DNA of 64,000 nt from Benincasa hispida. Its lineage: Eukaryota; Streptophyta; Magnoliopsida; Cucurbitales; Cucurbitaceae. A program made the position numbers and the translations under genes. Positions 1-10,761 of the stretch are shown here, one piece after another (within the stretch, counting starts at the first letter, position 1; each line of letters begins with the position of its first letter). The notes below the pieces were generated by a model that was not told where the DNA came from, made no database searches, and saw only the letters and a list, made by a program, of their open reading frames with translations. Where the stretch lies: contig NC_052360.1 in the NCBI RefSeq assembly GCF_009727055.1, positions 64,330,874 through 64,394,873 on the forward strand. The letters run 5' to 3'.

Positions 1-500
1 ACCCAAGCTATTATGTAGCAAGAACCTTTGAATCTAAGACATTAACACCTCCCTATATGATTTAGTTCAACCCCGAGAAAATGCTAGAATTAGATTACCT
101 CTTAATTGAAGACCTAGAAGCAAGATTGAAAAATCTTGTTCTAGATTGAGTCACTCCACAATCAACTTGATCTAGGTTAGATTGAATGACTCACATGCAT
201 TCTATCAAAAGAAATTCAAAATTCTAAAAGAAAAGTCTCAAATATGAGATCTCAAATTTCATTTATCAAAATTTTAATCTATTACAAATGAAGGATAGAA
301 GACTTATACAATAGTCAAAATAAAGCATTAAATTCCTCTCCATCCTCCATCTTCCAACCACCATATTTTAATTCAACACTATTAATTGCAGCCTCCATCT
401 TTTCAACCACCATCTTCCATGCATCTCCAAGACTTAAAAATTTAACACTTAAAAGCTAGAAATTAATTAAAGACAACAAATAACTCTTAAACTAAAATGC
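1..500 (-). mobile_element. LTR, left copy of a decayed minus-strand LTR retroelement (right boundary uncertain)
   Basis: The first ~240 bases match 5316-5556 in the same orientation with scattered substitutions and small indels; both start ACCCAAG and share the CTTTGAATCTAAGA word. The right copy begins TGATAAGG 31 bases earlier, so about 31 bases of this LTR lie outside the window. A primer-binding site beside the right copy shows the element is read leftward, which makes this the 3' LTR. The inner end is not marked by a clear polypurine tract and is placed before the coding tail that stops near 509. Confidence 0.6.
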
Positions 501-508
501 TGAAAATT

Positions 509-646
509 AATTAAAAACAATTAAAGTTTACTAATGCATCTAATTGGTCTCGAACCATATCATCTTCCCCTTCTTCAAAAGGATTCGTCCTTGAATTTGA
601 AGGTATCTTCTACATCAAATGGATAAAACTTAGGTCCATTGAAAAA
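509..646 (-). pseudogene. C-terminal tail of retroelement polyprotein, cut off by the LTR insertion
   Basis: Reading leftward, one frame gives a tail with RTNPFEEGEDDM that ends at a stop near 509. Such acidic EEG-rich tails are seen at the end of some plant Ty3/gypsy polyproteins, by my recollection. The adjoining stretch, nearer the insertion, is open in another frame, so a frameshift is present. The reading resumes on the far side of the 652-3569 insertion at 3575. No catalytic domain is visible here, so the family assignment is weak. Confidence 0.4.
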
Positions 647-929
647 GTAATTGTAACGTCCCAAGTTTTCCTAATTCAAATTTTGAATTTTCGTAAAATT
701 TGAGGGCAATTTTGCTCATTTTGAAATTCAGTTTTGTTTAAAGGAAAAGTTTGGATTTATGTCGCATTGATTTAATTTAAAGTTAATTTTTAGTTAATGC
801 CGAAAATTTTAAAATTTTAAAATTTTGGGAGATTGATTTGATTTTGGTTTTGGAATTTAAAGAGAAAAGGGAAGAGTTTTAAAAATATATATTTATATAT
901 ATTTGTGTATTGAAGGAAAGGATAAAATG

Positions 930-970
930 AAATAAAATAAAATTTTATTTTATTTTATTTTATTTTATTT
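930..970. repeat. AT-only palindrome and ATTTT microsatellite
   Basis: A run of AAAT/AAAAT units turns directly into TTTTATTTTATTT units, forming a short perfect palindrome followed by five ATTTT repeats. It lies inside the solo LTR upstream of its TATA-like box. It is simple sequence with no coding potential. Confidence 0.7.
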
Positions 971-2635
971 CTTTCATTAAAATAATTATTTTCTTTATTT
1001 ATTATTATTATTATTTAAAAGTTTCTTCTTCTCCTTCTTCACACGTGAAACACACCCCCCGTCTGAAATTTTCTTCTCCTTTTCGCCGCCTTCAGCCCGT
1101 CGCCCAGCCGCCCCGATCTCCTCCATCGCTCGTCCAGACCTCTGTCGGTTTGAGCTCGCCGCTCCGCCCAGCCTCGCGCTGCCTCATCTGCACCGTCGCA
1201 TCTGTGGCGCTATTTCCAGTCGAAGCCGCGCCTCTTGCAGACCCAGCCGCCAGCCTTCTCTCCAGCCACGTCTCTCCCTCGTCATCAGGCCAGGCGCGTT
1301 GTGGCGCTTCCCCGCCTTCTTCTGACCTATACTAGTTGTCGGATTTGAACCAGATTCGAACCATTTCTCTCTCTCAGCCATCTGCCCGGATTTGAACCAA
1401 ATCCAAAGCCACTCGGTCGTCGGTCATGCTTCGAACGTCGTGCCCAACTGCCGTCATCAACGTTTCTTCAGCCAAGACACTACTGCCAAGAGTTTCTATC
1501 AGAATCTTGAATAAAGGGTAAGTTTTAATTGATTTGATTGTGAGGACTATTGGGCACTCATTAAATTTTCAGGATGATTTGTTGATACTCATCGCATTTT
1601 GGATGTTGGTACGAGGTTTCAGATTATTGAAGTTGTTATCCAGCCAACTAAAGGCCTAGTCTACGAATTTTGGTGAAGGGTAAGGCTCTAAACTCGTTTG
1701 GGTTGTTATGTATGTTGTATGTTTTATGGATTGCTCGCTTTAAGTTTGACCGAACCATAGACTAAAACCTAATATAAATTTACCCATGATGTTTGGACAA
1801 TAGATTTGGATCTTGAGGTTTCTTGGTGTTTTCGTTTGGGAGTTTTAAGTTTGATCCCGCAGATTGTTTGGTAAGTTGTTGAAAAGCTTTTGGTTTAGGA
1901 TTGGTGGTTTTGAATCTGTGTTTAGAGACTGAAAGTAATGTTTGTTTTTATGTTAGTTTGGTTTGATTCAACATTTTATTGGGCAAGGAAGAGGCTAAGT
2001 TTGCTAGTTCCTAGAGTTTTCGATCAGAGGTAAGTAATCTTACTATTGGAATCGCCTTTGTGCCAAGCGATAAACTGTATATTTAATATTAAGGATCCTA
2101 CAACTATTTTCGAGGATAATTTTGATTGTTCTGAAGTTGAATGGACTTAGGAAGGATATATGAACATGTGGTAATATATCTGAATATGATTATGTATGAG
2201 CTTGATTTAGAATTTTATGAGTTATATTAAAATGATGATTGAACATGACCCTTAAATTATGAGTTAAGTGGCACTTCTAATGGAATGTCTTAAAGCTAGA
2301 TGAGGATTAGATATTTGCTGATCTATATAGTTATGCGATTTATTATGAGAATGTGTAGTCTGTATGATATATTATGAAATCCCGAATAATTTTTTGTTTA
2401 CATGGTTTAGTGCATGAAAGTGATGTGCTACAGTTGATCCATTTAAAACTAGATTAAATACATATGTTGAAGTTAATTAACATGAGGTTGACGAGAAGGT
2501 TTTAGAGGACTCAGGATTAAGTGAATGTTATATGTAATATGAAGTTAGATGCAATCTCTTTTCCTTTCCAGACTATGTGACTGTATGAAAGTGATGCATG
2601 CCCGAGGGCACTAGTACATGAAAGAGATGTACTAG

Positions 2636-3060
2636 GGCTGGTGTGTATGAAAGTGATACATACCTAAAGGGTATTGGGGTGTACGTAAGAGGTGCACGCT
2701 CAGTGGGTTATGTGTATACGAAAGAGGTGTATATATAACCATGTGTATGAAATAGGTATGCATCCCTACATTCATAGAGAGGATCTGGGGTGTACGAAAG
2801 AGGTACACACTCAGTGGGTCATGTGTATACGAAAAAGGTGTATACATAACCATGTGTACGAAAAAGGAACACACTCAGTGGGTTATGTGTATATGAAAGA
2901 GATGTATACATAACCATGTGTATGAAAGAGGTACACATTCAGTAGGTTATGTGTATACGAAAGAGGTATATGCATAACCATGTGTACGAAAGAGGTACAC
3001 GTCCCTACAATCATAGAGAGGACCTGGGGTGTATGTAAGAGGTACACTCTAGGGGAAAGG
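2636..3060 (+). repeat. LTR-embedded minisatellite, ~60-65-bp units
   Basis: About six imperfect tandem units alternate the words GTATACGAAAGAGGTGTATA and GTACGAAAGAGGTACAC, joined by CTCAGTGGGTTATGTG and ATAACCATGTG. Each unit holds two half-units with mirror-like GTATAC/GTACAC ends. The same array, diverged, is at 35140-35560 in the related LTR. On the minus strand the array leaves an 80-codon open frame (2632-2874) that aligns with one at 35123-35365. Coding is not claimed. Confidence 0.85.
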
Positions 3061-3574
3061 AAAAAGAGTGAGCCATGTAAGGAAAATCTTCATGTCCCAC
3101 TAGTAGAGAGCTTCAGTTCATGTTGCATTTATTTGACATAAATGCTTAGTCTGACCTCAGTAGGGGGGTTACTTACAGAGTATTTTATACCCACCATTTC
3201 TCATGTTTATATTTTAGATTAGGGCAAGGACGCACTGGTGAATGACAAGAGGAATCGTTGAACGAGCCACTGGGGACCATCTTTATGCTTCCGCTCATGA
3301 TGTTTAGATTCTTTCATGTTTTTTTAAACTTTCAGTCTTGATGTTTGAAACTTACTATTAAGATTTGTTTTCAAACCTATTTATTATCATTTATGATTTA
3401 TGGGTACCCTATCGTCTGTTTTTTTAATATTTGAATTTAATGAAGGTTTTTTGAATTTACCTTATTTATTTAGCATTTAATTCACTATAAACGGGTGTCG
3501 TTTTAAGTTTCATGCATGCATGTATTTAGTAGCAGCCTAACTTTAGTCCTAGGGGGTCAGGTCATTACAGTAAT

Positions 3575-3938
3575 TCACATCTCATTCCTCTTGTAGAGTA
3601 ATCTTGTAATCATGGACTTTCATAAGTAAGTTATCGATGGAACTCCACTTGGGTTTCTTCAGAAAATAACAACGATCCTTCCAAAAGTGTCTCCATGCCC
3701 AATTCCTCATTTTGAACACCTTATGCTTGCTGCCATGGTTGAATTTTGAAGCAAATATGGAGTTGTGCCTCTCATTAAATGATTTGGCCTTGAAGTCTAT
3801 ATGTTGTACTTCACTGTTGACTTTAGAAACTATCTTCAAATCAAACATCTTTGTAAGTGTTTTGGTCTCCTGTAAGAACTCCCCAAAAAAAAAAAAAAAA
3901 AAAAAAAAAACTCTAGAAAAAACATGGCTTGAACTCAC
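3575..3938 (-). pseudogene. Retroelement-derived open frame, function not recognised
   Basis: A 118-codon minus-strand frame, rich in Lys, Phe and Trp (contains WAWRHFWKDRCYF and KPKWSSIDNLL). A stop sits beside the GTAAT duplication, and related coding continues beyond the inserted LTR at 651-509. Its upstream part runs into a 26-base A tract (read as poly-Phe), so that N-terminus is not credible. It lies inside the minus-strand LTR element between its LTRs, so I infer an element-encoded protein. I do not recognise the family; it shows no reverse transcriptase, integrase or zinc-knuckle motif. Confidence 0.4.
3885..3910. repeat. Poly-A tract, 26 bases
   Basis: Uninterrupted A run inside the minus-strand element; it explains the phenylalanine string in the overlapping minus frame. 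Confidence 0.9.
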
Positions 3939-3976
3939 TCATTAGAAAACAAGTTCTTTTGTATAAAGAATAAAAA

Positions 3977-3979
<3 letters not shown>

Positions 3980-4066
<87 letters not shown>
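3980..4066. repeat. (AT)n microsatellite
   Basis: About 87 bases of nearly pure AT dinucleotide repeat with two AA interruptions. Likely polymorphic in length; no gene here. Confidence 0.95.
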
Positions 4067-4115
4067 TTTAAAACCAAGAAATTAGATTTAACCTCATTAG
4101 CCCTCTCACATAAGC

Positions 4116-4355
4116 TCACATTTCAACTTTTCTCTCATTTTCTTCTCTAGGCCATAAATTAACCTCATGTTTTTCTTTCTCACTCTTTTTCTCGCAAGAT
4201 TCTTTTATAATCAATTTACATGCTTTTGTTTTGGCCTTTTCTGTCTTTTCCTCTAACTCAAACACATCAACATGAACTTTAATATTAGGTGTTACAATAC
4301 AATCAACTAATTTTTCACAAGGTATGTTATCTTGAACTTTATCACTCTCTACCAT
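4116..4355 (-). pseudogene. Lys/Glu-rich retroelement open frame, function not recognised
   Basis: A 79-codon minus-strand frame dominated by Lys and Glu (EKTEKAKTKA, ESCEKKSEKEKHE). Charged stretches like this occur between domains of plant gypsy polyproteins, but I see no diagnostic motif. It lies inside the minus-strand LTR element. It could be a chance frame in AG-rich sequence, so confidence is low. Confidence 0.3.
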
Positions 4356-5270
4356 AACAATGAGCGTACTTTAAGTAGATAGACTAACATTTTTCAAATT
4401 TTGATCTCGCAAATTTAATTCTTGAGTCAATTTAAATTGGTAAACAACCGCTTAATGCAACTCAGCCAAGCTATTGCGAAAAGTCTTTTGAAAACTTCCA
4501 TTGCTATTGTACTCTCATGGTGATTTCTTCTTTGATGAAACATGCTCTTAAATGAAAAGGAATAGATCTCAAAATACTCAACTCATAGATTGTTCACTCA
4601 AGAAGACTCACGCACATAAAAGATAGGCTATTTGAAAAAGTGGCTAAATTATTATATTGGGTAGGTTTATGCAAGCAATTCCTGATATAGAAGGTTATTT
4701 AATATAAGCAAGACAAGATAACTATGGAAATAACAACAAAATCGAACAAGAAAAACAATGAAAAGAACAAACAAATAAAGGAAAGTACAATGCAGTTTTC
4801 AGATAAATCTGAACACAGAATTGGAATTACAAATAAAAGGGTCTTCTGCAATGAATTTGACGAAATGCTCTTCTTAAAAATTCAAGATACAAGGCTGATC
4901 TAAAACTTATATGAAGGGTACAGAGTCAAATTCGGCCGTTTGCATTGAGAAAGAAAATGAAAGTTCAGAAAGAAGTTAAAAAGTTTTAGATTTGAATAGT
5001 CTTCAACAATTAATGATAAAAAGTTGTAAAGACATTCAAATGAACATGCAATTAACCTAAGAAATGACAGAAAATAGAAAGAGTTAATGTTATAACTCAA
5101 TTGTGTAAAATTGGTTCAAATATCCATGATTTAACACACAATTTACATGAATAATTTCAAGAACAAATTCTATTTTTTTTAAGGAAGTCAATGGAGAGAA
5201 TTGAAAGATATAATTAAAACGCAAAAACAACAAAGAAAAATAGTATCAATTCTATAAAGATGCAACCTAT
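4356..5270. other. Internal non-coding region of the minus-strand LTR element
   Basis: Between the last minus-strand open frame and the primer-binding site. AT-rich with frequent stops in all frames. By position it is the 5' leader of the element. I see no further domain. Confidence 0.4.
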
Positions 5271-5282
5271 GCTCTGTTACCA
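5271..5282 (-). other. tRNA-Met-type primer-binding site of the minus-strand element
   Basis: Read on the minus strand this is TGGTAACAGAGC, one mismatch from the common plant initiator-Met site TGGTATCAGAGC. It is separated by two bases from the LTR end at 5285. This fixes the element's direction (right to left) and identifies 5285 onward as its 5' LTR. Confidence 0.7.
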
Positions 5283-5284
5283 AA

Positions 5285-5556
5285 TGATAAGGTAGCTCTA
5301 ACCCTCAGCCTAAAGACCCAAGGTATTATGTATCTAGAACCTTTGAATCTAAGAAATCAACACCTCCTTATACGATTTAGTTCAACCCTGAGAATAGGCT
5401 AGGATAGATTACCTCTTGATCAAGATCTAGAAGCAAGATTGAAAAATCTTATTCTAGTTGAGTCACTCCATAATCAACTTGATCAAGGTTAGATTGAATG
5501 CCTCACACACATTCTATCACAAGAATTGCAAAATTCTAAGAGAAAAGTCTTACTCT
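5285..5556 (-). mobile_element. 5' LTR of the minus-strand element, truncated
   Basis: Begins TGATAAGG next to the primer-binding site and matches 1-240 closely up to about 5556. There it joins a plus-strand gypsy gag fragment, so the outer part of the LTR has been lost. The junction repeats a short CAAAATTCTAAG word (near 5529 and 5586), which may reflect how the two fragments were joined. Confidence 0.6.
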
Positions 5557-5601
5557 AAATCTTGGAGGAATGAATCAAGAACTGCAAAATTCTAAGCGGG
5601 A

Positions 5602-6500
5602 GTGAAGCTTACAATTCCTACCTTTCATGGGGAAATGGGTCTAGAGGAGTATTTGCAATATGAGAGCAAAATTGGGCATGTTTTTTATTGCCACAATTTT
5701 AGTGAGGAAAGAAAAATGAAGTTTGTTGTAGCTGAATTTGTTGATTATGCAAGTGTATGGTGGGCATCCTTGAAACTCGAATGAAGATGGAATTACGAAG
5801 AGCCAATTGAAACTTAGAAGGAGTTAAAGGTCCTAATGAGAAAAAGGTACATTCCTAAGTACTACATTCGAGAACTCAAGCAAAAGTTTTATTCTTTGCA
5901 GCAAGGATCCAAAGGTGTAGATGACTATTATAAGGAAATGCAAACCATTATGAATTGAGCAAATATTGATGAAGATGAGGAGGATACAATGGCTAGACTT
6001 CTTGAAGGAATGAATCGAGAATTGGGCAATCAAGTGGATGGGTAAACTTACCTTGACATGAAAGAATTGTTACACCTTGCTGTCAAAATTGAAGGGTAAT
6101 TAGCTTGGGAGAAGTTGCACAACAAGGGGTATGCTTCTTCTAAATCTACTTTATTTCTACTAACACTTGGCAAAAGAATGAAAATATTGGGAAAGTTTAT
6201 TTTAAGCCTAGTGAAAAATTTGGGTTTGACAAGAAGGATAAGGTCGAGAGCTTTAAAGGCAAGAAAAAATTAGAGGGATCGATAGAGGTTTGAGAAAAGA
6301 ATAAGGATATCAAATGTTGGAAATGTCAAGGAATTGGTCATATTAGCCGTGATTATCCAAACAAGCGAACCATGATCATAAAAAATGGAGAAGTTGTCAC
6401 CGATGGAGAAGAAAGTGACCAAGATGGGCTAATTGAAGAATAAGTTGAAGAGAGTGAGCGGGAACTAGAGGATGGGAGTAGATTGGCACTTGTCTGGAAA
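5602..6500 (+). pseudogene. Ty3/gypsy gag (capsid and zinc knuckle), broken
   Basis: The frame opens IPTFHGE, then YESKIGHVFYCHNFSEE and DYASVWWASL, typical of the plant retrotransposon gag domain. It continues through YYKEMQ and MARLLEGMNRELGNQ to a CCHC knuckle CWKCQGIGHISRDYPNKR, in which the last Cys has become Tyr. The frame starts at GTG rather than ATG. Stops occur after SLKLE and in several later places, and a frameshift precedes the knuckle. Reading ends near 6500 with an acidic tail. Gag normally packages element RNA; this copy cannot. No protease or polymerase follows, so it is a fragment joined to the truncated LTR on its left. Confidence 0.85.
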
Positions 6501-7540
6501 AATGAAATTTAAATCCCCGATTCTTCTTCTTCCCTCTCTCGCCAATTCTTCTTATTCTTCTTCTTCCTCTTGTCGTTGTTCTTCCTGTCACCGTCCGTCG
6601 CCATTCGTTCCCATCTTGCCATCCATTCGTCCCCTCTGGCAACCGTTCCCGTCCACTCGTTCCCTCTGGCAGTCGTCCGTTTGTTCCCTGGCTGTCCATT
6701 CGTCTCCTCGCCGGAAAGGTAACTCCATTCGTTCCTTGGCCGTTTGTTGGTTCCTCATCTCGCCGGTTGGTTTTTTCTCTCGCCGTCCGTTGCCATCTCC
6801 GATTTCCCCCTCACCGGAAAGGTAACTCTTTTTTACTTATTTACTTGATATTCTTAGTATTCTTGGTATTGAGTATTACCATAAACAAATGGTTGATTGT
6901 AATGATGTTAGTGATTTGTTAAGTAGAAATAAATTTGTTGGAATTGGATGTTGAGTTTTTGTTTATTAGATGGTTGATTGTAATGTAGATTTGTTGTGGA
7001 TCATAGAATGAGGGTACTTTGTTAGCTAAAGAGCAATTCAATTCCGTATCATGTGATTTGCTCTGTTTCTATAGATAGCCAATGGACTATGGTAGTTTTT
7101 TCTCTTGCTAGATTTCTCGCTAAATGAATTTGTGTCAACAACTTATGATATTCGAGTTAGTTTATGGGGTGATTCGATTAACTCTATAAAATAGTTTAGC
7201 TTTGAGAATAGGGGATGTTTTCTGTATTCTTTAGTTTCTGAACTACCTATTCTTCATACATATATGAAGCTAAATATTATCAATTCTTATGATAGGACTT
7301 CAACTAGCACTATCATAAGAATGATAGCACTAACATTGATTTTGTCATCAATTTCGCTTCAACTGTAAATCTCTATCTGAGTGTATATCATTTGGTTATC
7401 TTTACAATAATTTGGCTTCAACCTCTAGGACATCAACTAGCATTTTGAAACTATCTCCAAACATCTCAAGCCTTTCTACCCTTAGATCTACTTTTATAAG
7501 AGCAAATTGTATAGGATCAAAAGAGGAATAAGGATATATT
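6501..7540 (+). other. CT-rich leader-like block and non-coding region left of the CACTA relic
   Basis: 6510-6800 is pyrimidine-rich with many CCGTC, CATTCGTTCCC and TCGCCGG words, unlike its AT-rich surroundings. CGCCGGAAAGGTAACTC occurs near 6710 and again, nearly identical, near 6811; each has a GGTAAC that could act as a splice donor. A plausible reading is the 5' untranslated region of the following transposon gene. Near 7305 there is a short inverted repeat (AGCACTATCAT / ATGATAGCACT). I find no left CACTA terminus here. Confidence 0.35.
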
Positions 7541-9256
7541 TAGGAGTGATTCTAAAATAGTTAAAATTCAGCAAGTTTATGATGACTTCATAAATGACGA
7601 GGAACGGATAATTGATGTCAGATTATGTAGAGTTGATGTTGATCCTACAGTTGTAGAACGGATAATTCGGCGAGTTGATGATGACTTCATAAATGATCAG
7701 GAAGAGGATGTTCAATCATCTTCTAATAAGAGTTTGAGTTTCGATGAACATCTTAATGATACAGAATAAGCATGTAAATACGTATTTTCTCCATGAGCAT
7801 GTACGTTAAACACTTGTTTCTTTTCCATTTCATAACTTACATATTGTTGTATAACATATATATTATTGATTACACAAGAACAATGGTAGGTCATACTGAT
7901 GAGGAGGCAATACTGGAGTTCTTACAGTCTGAGCCCATTGGTGCATCATCCTCTGTGGGAGATAATACAGGTTATTTTAGAGTGACATTTTTATATAAAC
8001 TAATGTTTCATTAAACTAACGACGTATAATTTTTGCAGATTTTGGTAATACGACTACTAGGGTTGGATGTGGATACTCTCGAAATGTTGATCTGGATAAA
8101 TATGTTCAACAATTTAGGAGAATTCCTATCGAGATTGACCCTGAATGATAGAAACCAACTTGCAACAATGCAACGAGGTTTAGCAATGCTATTGGTACCA
8201 ACGTTCGGGAATCTTTTTCCGTTCGTTATGGATCTTGGAGAGAAGTACCAATAGAAACACGAGAGCTTGTTAAAGGTCGATTATTGGTAAGATGGGTCAA
8301 TTTATATTTTACAAATTATCTATGCATCAGCTTCCATACTAAATAGTTTTTCTTTTCTGTCTTAATTCAAAATCATTTTGTGTTAGACTTGACCAGCAAA
8401 CTAGTCAATGATTTCATCGATGTACAGATGAAAAATTCGTTCAAAGAGTATAGGGGGAACTACACAAACACTATAAGAAATATGCAACTCCTGAAGAGAC
8501 ACAAGCACACCTACCTGATCGTCTTAAGGACAACATAGAGGATTGGCACTTTCTATGCAACAAGTTTGAATCCGCCGACTGGAAAGTAATAATTTTTGTT
8601 TTTTTTTTTTTGTTTACTTTCTTTTCAATTACTCTAACGAAGTTCAATTTCTCATTTTCTTAGAAAGTGGCAGAGACGAATCAGAGGAACAGGTCAGTCT
8701 TAAAGTACACTTATACAGCTGGTTCTAAAACTTTTATACGCATAAGAGAATCCACGGTAAGTTGGATAAAGTATAATTTTTACAGTTGGTTAAAGTACAC
8801 TCATCTTAATGTCTCATTTTCTTATGAATTGTTTTACAGAAAGGACCTGGCGGTGAACCGATGGACCTAGTGGATTTATTTAGTGAAACACACTGTAGGA
8901 GTGATAACTCTTTTGTTAATCATGCTGCGAATGATGCATATGTAAGTTTTTATTCCTCAATGTAACTTTATTCATATACAATTTTCATACAATAATTTGT
9001 TAATCATGCTGCGAATGAGCAGGTGTTGGGCCCAGGAGTGGGCCTTGGTAGGACACCGAAGGTTAAAAAAGTGAAAAAATCTAAGGGATCATCACCCAGT
9101 ACATCTTCATCAAGAATTATAGAGGAGCAGCAACAAGAAATAGAATCCTTAAAGGCTAGATTGGCTAGATTGGACGAACAGGACGCCAAAAGACAAGCTG
9201 AGATGGAGGATATGAAAGCTATGCTCTTACAACTCATGAAAGATAGATCGAACTAG
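7541..9256 (+). pseudogene. CACTA-associated Transposase_24-type protein, broken multi-exon gene
   Basis: Exon-like blocks separated by GT...AG introns: ~7541-7768 (VYDDFINDEE, then RRVDDDFINDQEED), ~7883-7969 (EEAILEFLQSEPIGASSS), 8038-8289 (RNVDLDKYVQQFRRIPIEIDPE and VRYGSWREVP), ~8400-8585 (EDWHFLCNKFESADWK), 8665-8755 (NRSVLKYTYTAGSKTFIRIRE), 8841-8940 (LVDLFSETH) and ~9023-9256 (LGPGVGLGRTPK, then a coiled coil EEQQQEIESLKARLARLDEQ). This order is typical of plant transposase family Transposase_24 carried by En/Spm elements. Two stops follow IDPE, and small frameshifts are needed in the 8400-8585 block. In live elements the protein is thought to bind subterminal repeats. The coiled coil suggests self-association. 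Confidence 0.75.
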
Positions 9257-9304
9257 GTAGGAGCTCTTCGACTTTCATAGTAAACTTAATTGTAAAATTG
9301 TGTA

Positions 9305-9500
9305 TGTTGTTATCTTGCAGTTATGGTAGTAACATAGGCGTATAGTTAATGTTGTTATCTTGCAGTTATGATAACAACATAAGCGTATAGTAAATGTTGT
9401 TATCTTGAAGTTGAGTTTGAATTTTATTTTATGCTAAATTAGATGATTGTGTATGTGTTGTTATCCTGCAGTTATGGTAATAACATAAACGTATAGGTGT
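9305..9500 (+). repeat. 45-bp tandem repeat, CACTA 3' region
   Basis: Units start TGTTGTTATCTTGCAGTTAT at 9305, 9350 and 9395, exactly 45 bases apart. A further copy begins at 9456 after an unrelated insert. Each unit includes a GTAACATA/GTATAG segment. They lie just beyond the pseudogene stop. Confidence 0.8.
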
Positions 9501-9539
9501 TTCAGATGGTTTGTATATTACAATTGAGAATAAGTTTGG

Positions 9540-9740
9540 GGGAGGGGGTGTTTAAGTTTGATTGTGTTAGTTAGTTTGTTTGTTTTAGTTGATTGTGAAA
9601 GTTAGTTTGTTTTAGTTGATTGTGTAAGTTAGTTTGTTTATTACCATTGAGAATAATTTTTTTGGGGAGGGGGGTGTTTCGGTTGATTGTATAAGTTAGT
9701 TTGATTGTGTAAGTTAGTTTGTTTCAGTTGATTGCATATC
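9540..9740 (+). repeat. GT-rich imperfect repeat (GATTGTGTAAGTTAGTTTGTTT words)
   Basis: Five or so copies of a ~30-base word built from TTGATTGTG, AAGTTAGTTTG and TTTCAGTTG, interrupted by G-rich GGGGAGGGGG at 9540 and again near 9665. Non-coding interior of the CACTA relic. Confidence 0.6.
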
Positions 9741-10199
9741 TATATTTAAGTACAAGTATGTTAAGTTTAAGTTATGATTGAGTTGGTTTATTGGTTTGTT
9801 TATGATTGAGTTCTTAGTTTGTAGGTTTCTTTCGATTGAGGTAACTTGGTTTGTTTAGTTGAGATTGAGATATTATTGAGCATTAAACTTATTTAAATTT
9901 GTATTATGTAGGTATCTAGAGATTTTTGTTGAAGATACATCTCTAGGCAAGAAGCGTATTTAGGTTTTACATTGTTATCGTGTAATTGTGGATGTTATAG
10001 AACTTGTGAATTAAGGTTTTCAATATATTATTAATCTATTATGGATATTTACTTCATTTTGGCAATCTTAATTTAGTTGATTGATATTTATAAGATTCAA
10101 CCAGGCATGACATTTGAAAAAAAAAAACAGATCTAAAAAAATAAATAAACAAATTTAAAGAGGTATTTAAATTTGTTTATTTGTTTATTTCAAGAACTC

Positions 10200-10745
10200 T
10201 CAACAGTAAGGAGTCGGGCAATGAACTCCTGACGGTGACTACACACCGTATGGATTTAAAACTATCTTGACGGTCTCTATGCACCGTCGGTATAAAGGCA
10301 TCGCTCTCAGGCATTAAAGCTATACCGACGGTCTACATCACCATCGACCGAAATTAAGAAGCTCGACGGTGTCAAAAACTGTCGAGATAAAAACTAATCT
10401 TGACCGTTTAGAAGACCGTCGAGCTGATCATAAATTCTGATGCTCTGTCATCGAGCAAAAGATTAAATCTTGACGGTTGGGAGTCGGGTTAACCTACAAA
10501 TTTTGACGATCGACCGTCGGGCCTTATTCCTTTTTTCTGATGGCTTCCTTTATGGTCGGAAAAATGCCCCATTCTTATCCATCGAGATAATTCTTTTTTC
10601 CTACGGCAAAACCTCCCAACCATCGGGAAAGGTTTCCCCGACGACGATACCCCGATGGTGTTGCCAATGACTTCTTTGCCGTCGGAAAAGGTTGGCCCAA
10701 TGGTAATTTTTACTTCTCCTGACGCTTGCGACCGTCGGGATTCAA
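10200..10745. repeat. CACTA subterminal repeats (GACGGT/ACCGTC in both orientations)
   Basis: At least a dozen GACGGT, ACCGTC or close variants (CCATCG, CGATGG) occur in alternating orientation over ~540 bases and end against the terminus. In En/Spm elements such subterminal repeats are the binding sites of the small transposase protein. The alternating layout could form many short hairpins such as GACGGTGTCAAAAACTGTC. Confidence 0.8.
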
Positions 10746-10761
10746 ACAAATTCTTGTAGTG
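10746..10761 (-). repeat. CACTA terminal inverted repeat (right end)
   Basis: CACTACAAGAATTTGT on the minus strand. This terminal sequence defines the superfamily and fixes the right edge of the element. Its partner on the left was not found. Confidence 0.85.

Larger units (their letters stand above)
652..3569 (+). mobile_element. Solo LTR (Ty3/gypsy-like, 2918 bp) with GTAAT target duplication
   Basis: Starts TGTAACGTCCC and ends GGTCATTACA, giving TG...CA ends with an imperfect terminal inverted repeat (TGTAACG against TGTAATG). It is flanked by identical 5-bp direct repeats GTAAT at 647-651 and 3570-3574, and it splits a minus-strand open reading region. No primer-binding site or coding domain is inside, as expected of a solo LTR left by LTR-LTR recombination. 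It has an AT-rich upstream part with a TATTTAAAA box near 1012, a GC-rich transcribed-leader-like block at 1040-1470, a GAGGTAAGTAAT splice-donor-like site near 2028 and a tandem array at 2636-3060. A diverged relative lies at 33303-36095. The family name is inferred from LTR style only. Confidence 0.85.
7541..10761 (+). mobile_element. CACTA (En/Spm) transposon relic, right end intact
   Basis: The right end reads CACTACAAGAATTTGT on the minus strand (10746-10761), the classic CACTA terminus. Inside it are dense GACGGT/ACCGTC subterminal repeats, and further left a multi-exon Transposase_24-type pseudogene. No large TNPD-like transposase was found and no left terminus was seen, so the copy is non-autonomous or truncated on the left. 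The three bases after the terminus are ATT. The left boundary given is only the start of recognisable coding sequence. Confidence 0.8.

Noticed and set aside
1045..1335. 96-codon plus-strand frame rich in Pro, Ser and Arg
   Set aside because: Lies in the GC-rich leader part of a solo LTR bounded by a target duplication; no family features, and the related LTR at 33303 has no matching frame.
2636..3060. Tandem units as a CRISPR or satellite array
   Set aside because: Units are continuous without unique spacers and are confined to an LTR with a known boundary.
6472..6825. 117-codon Ser/Pro-rich plus frame and its minus-strand shadow
   Set aside because: Produced by pyrimidine-rich simple sequence (TTCTTCTTC, CCGTCC); composition explains the open frame.
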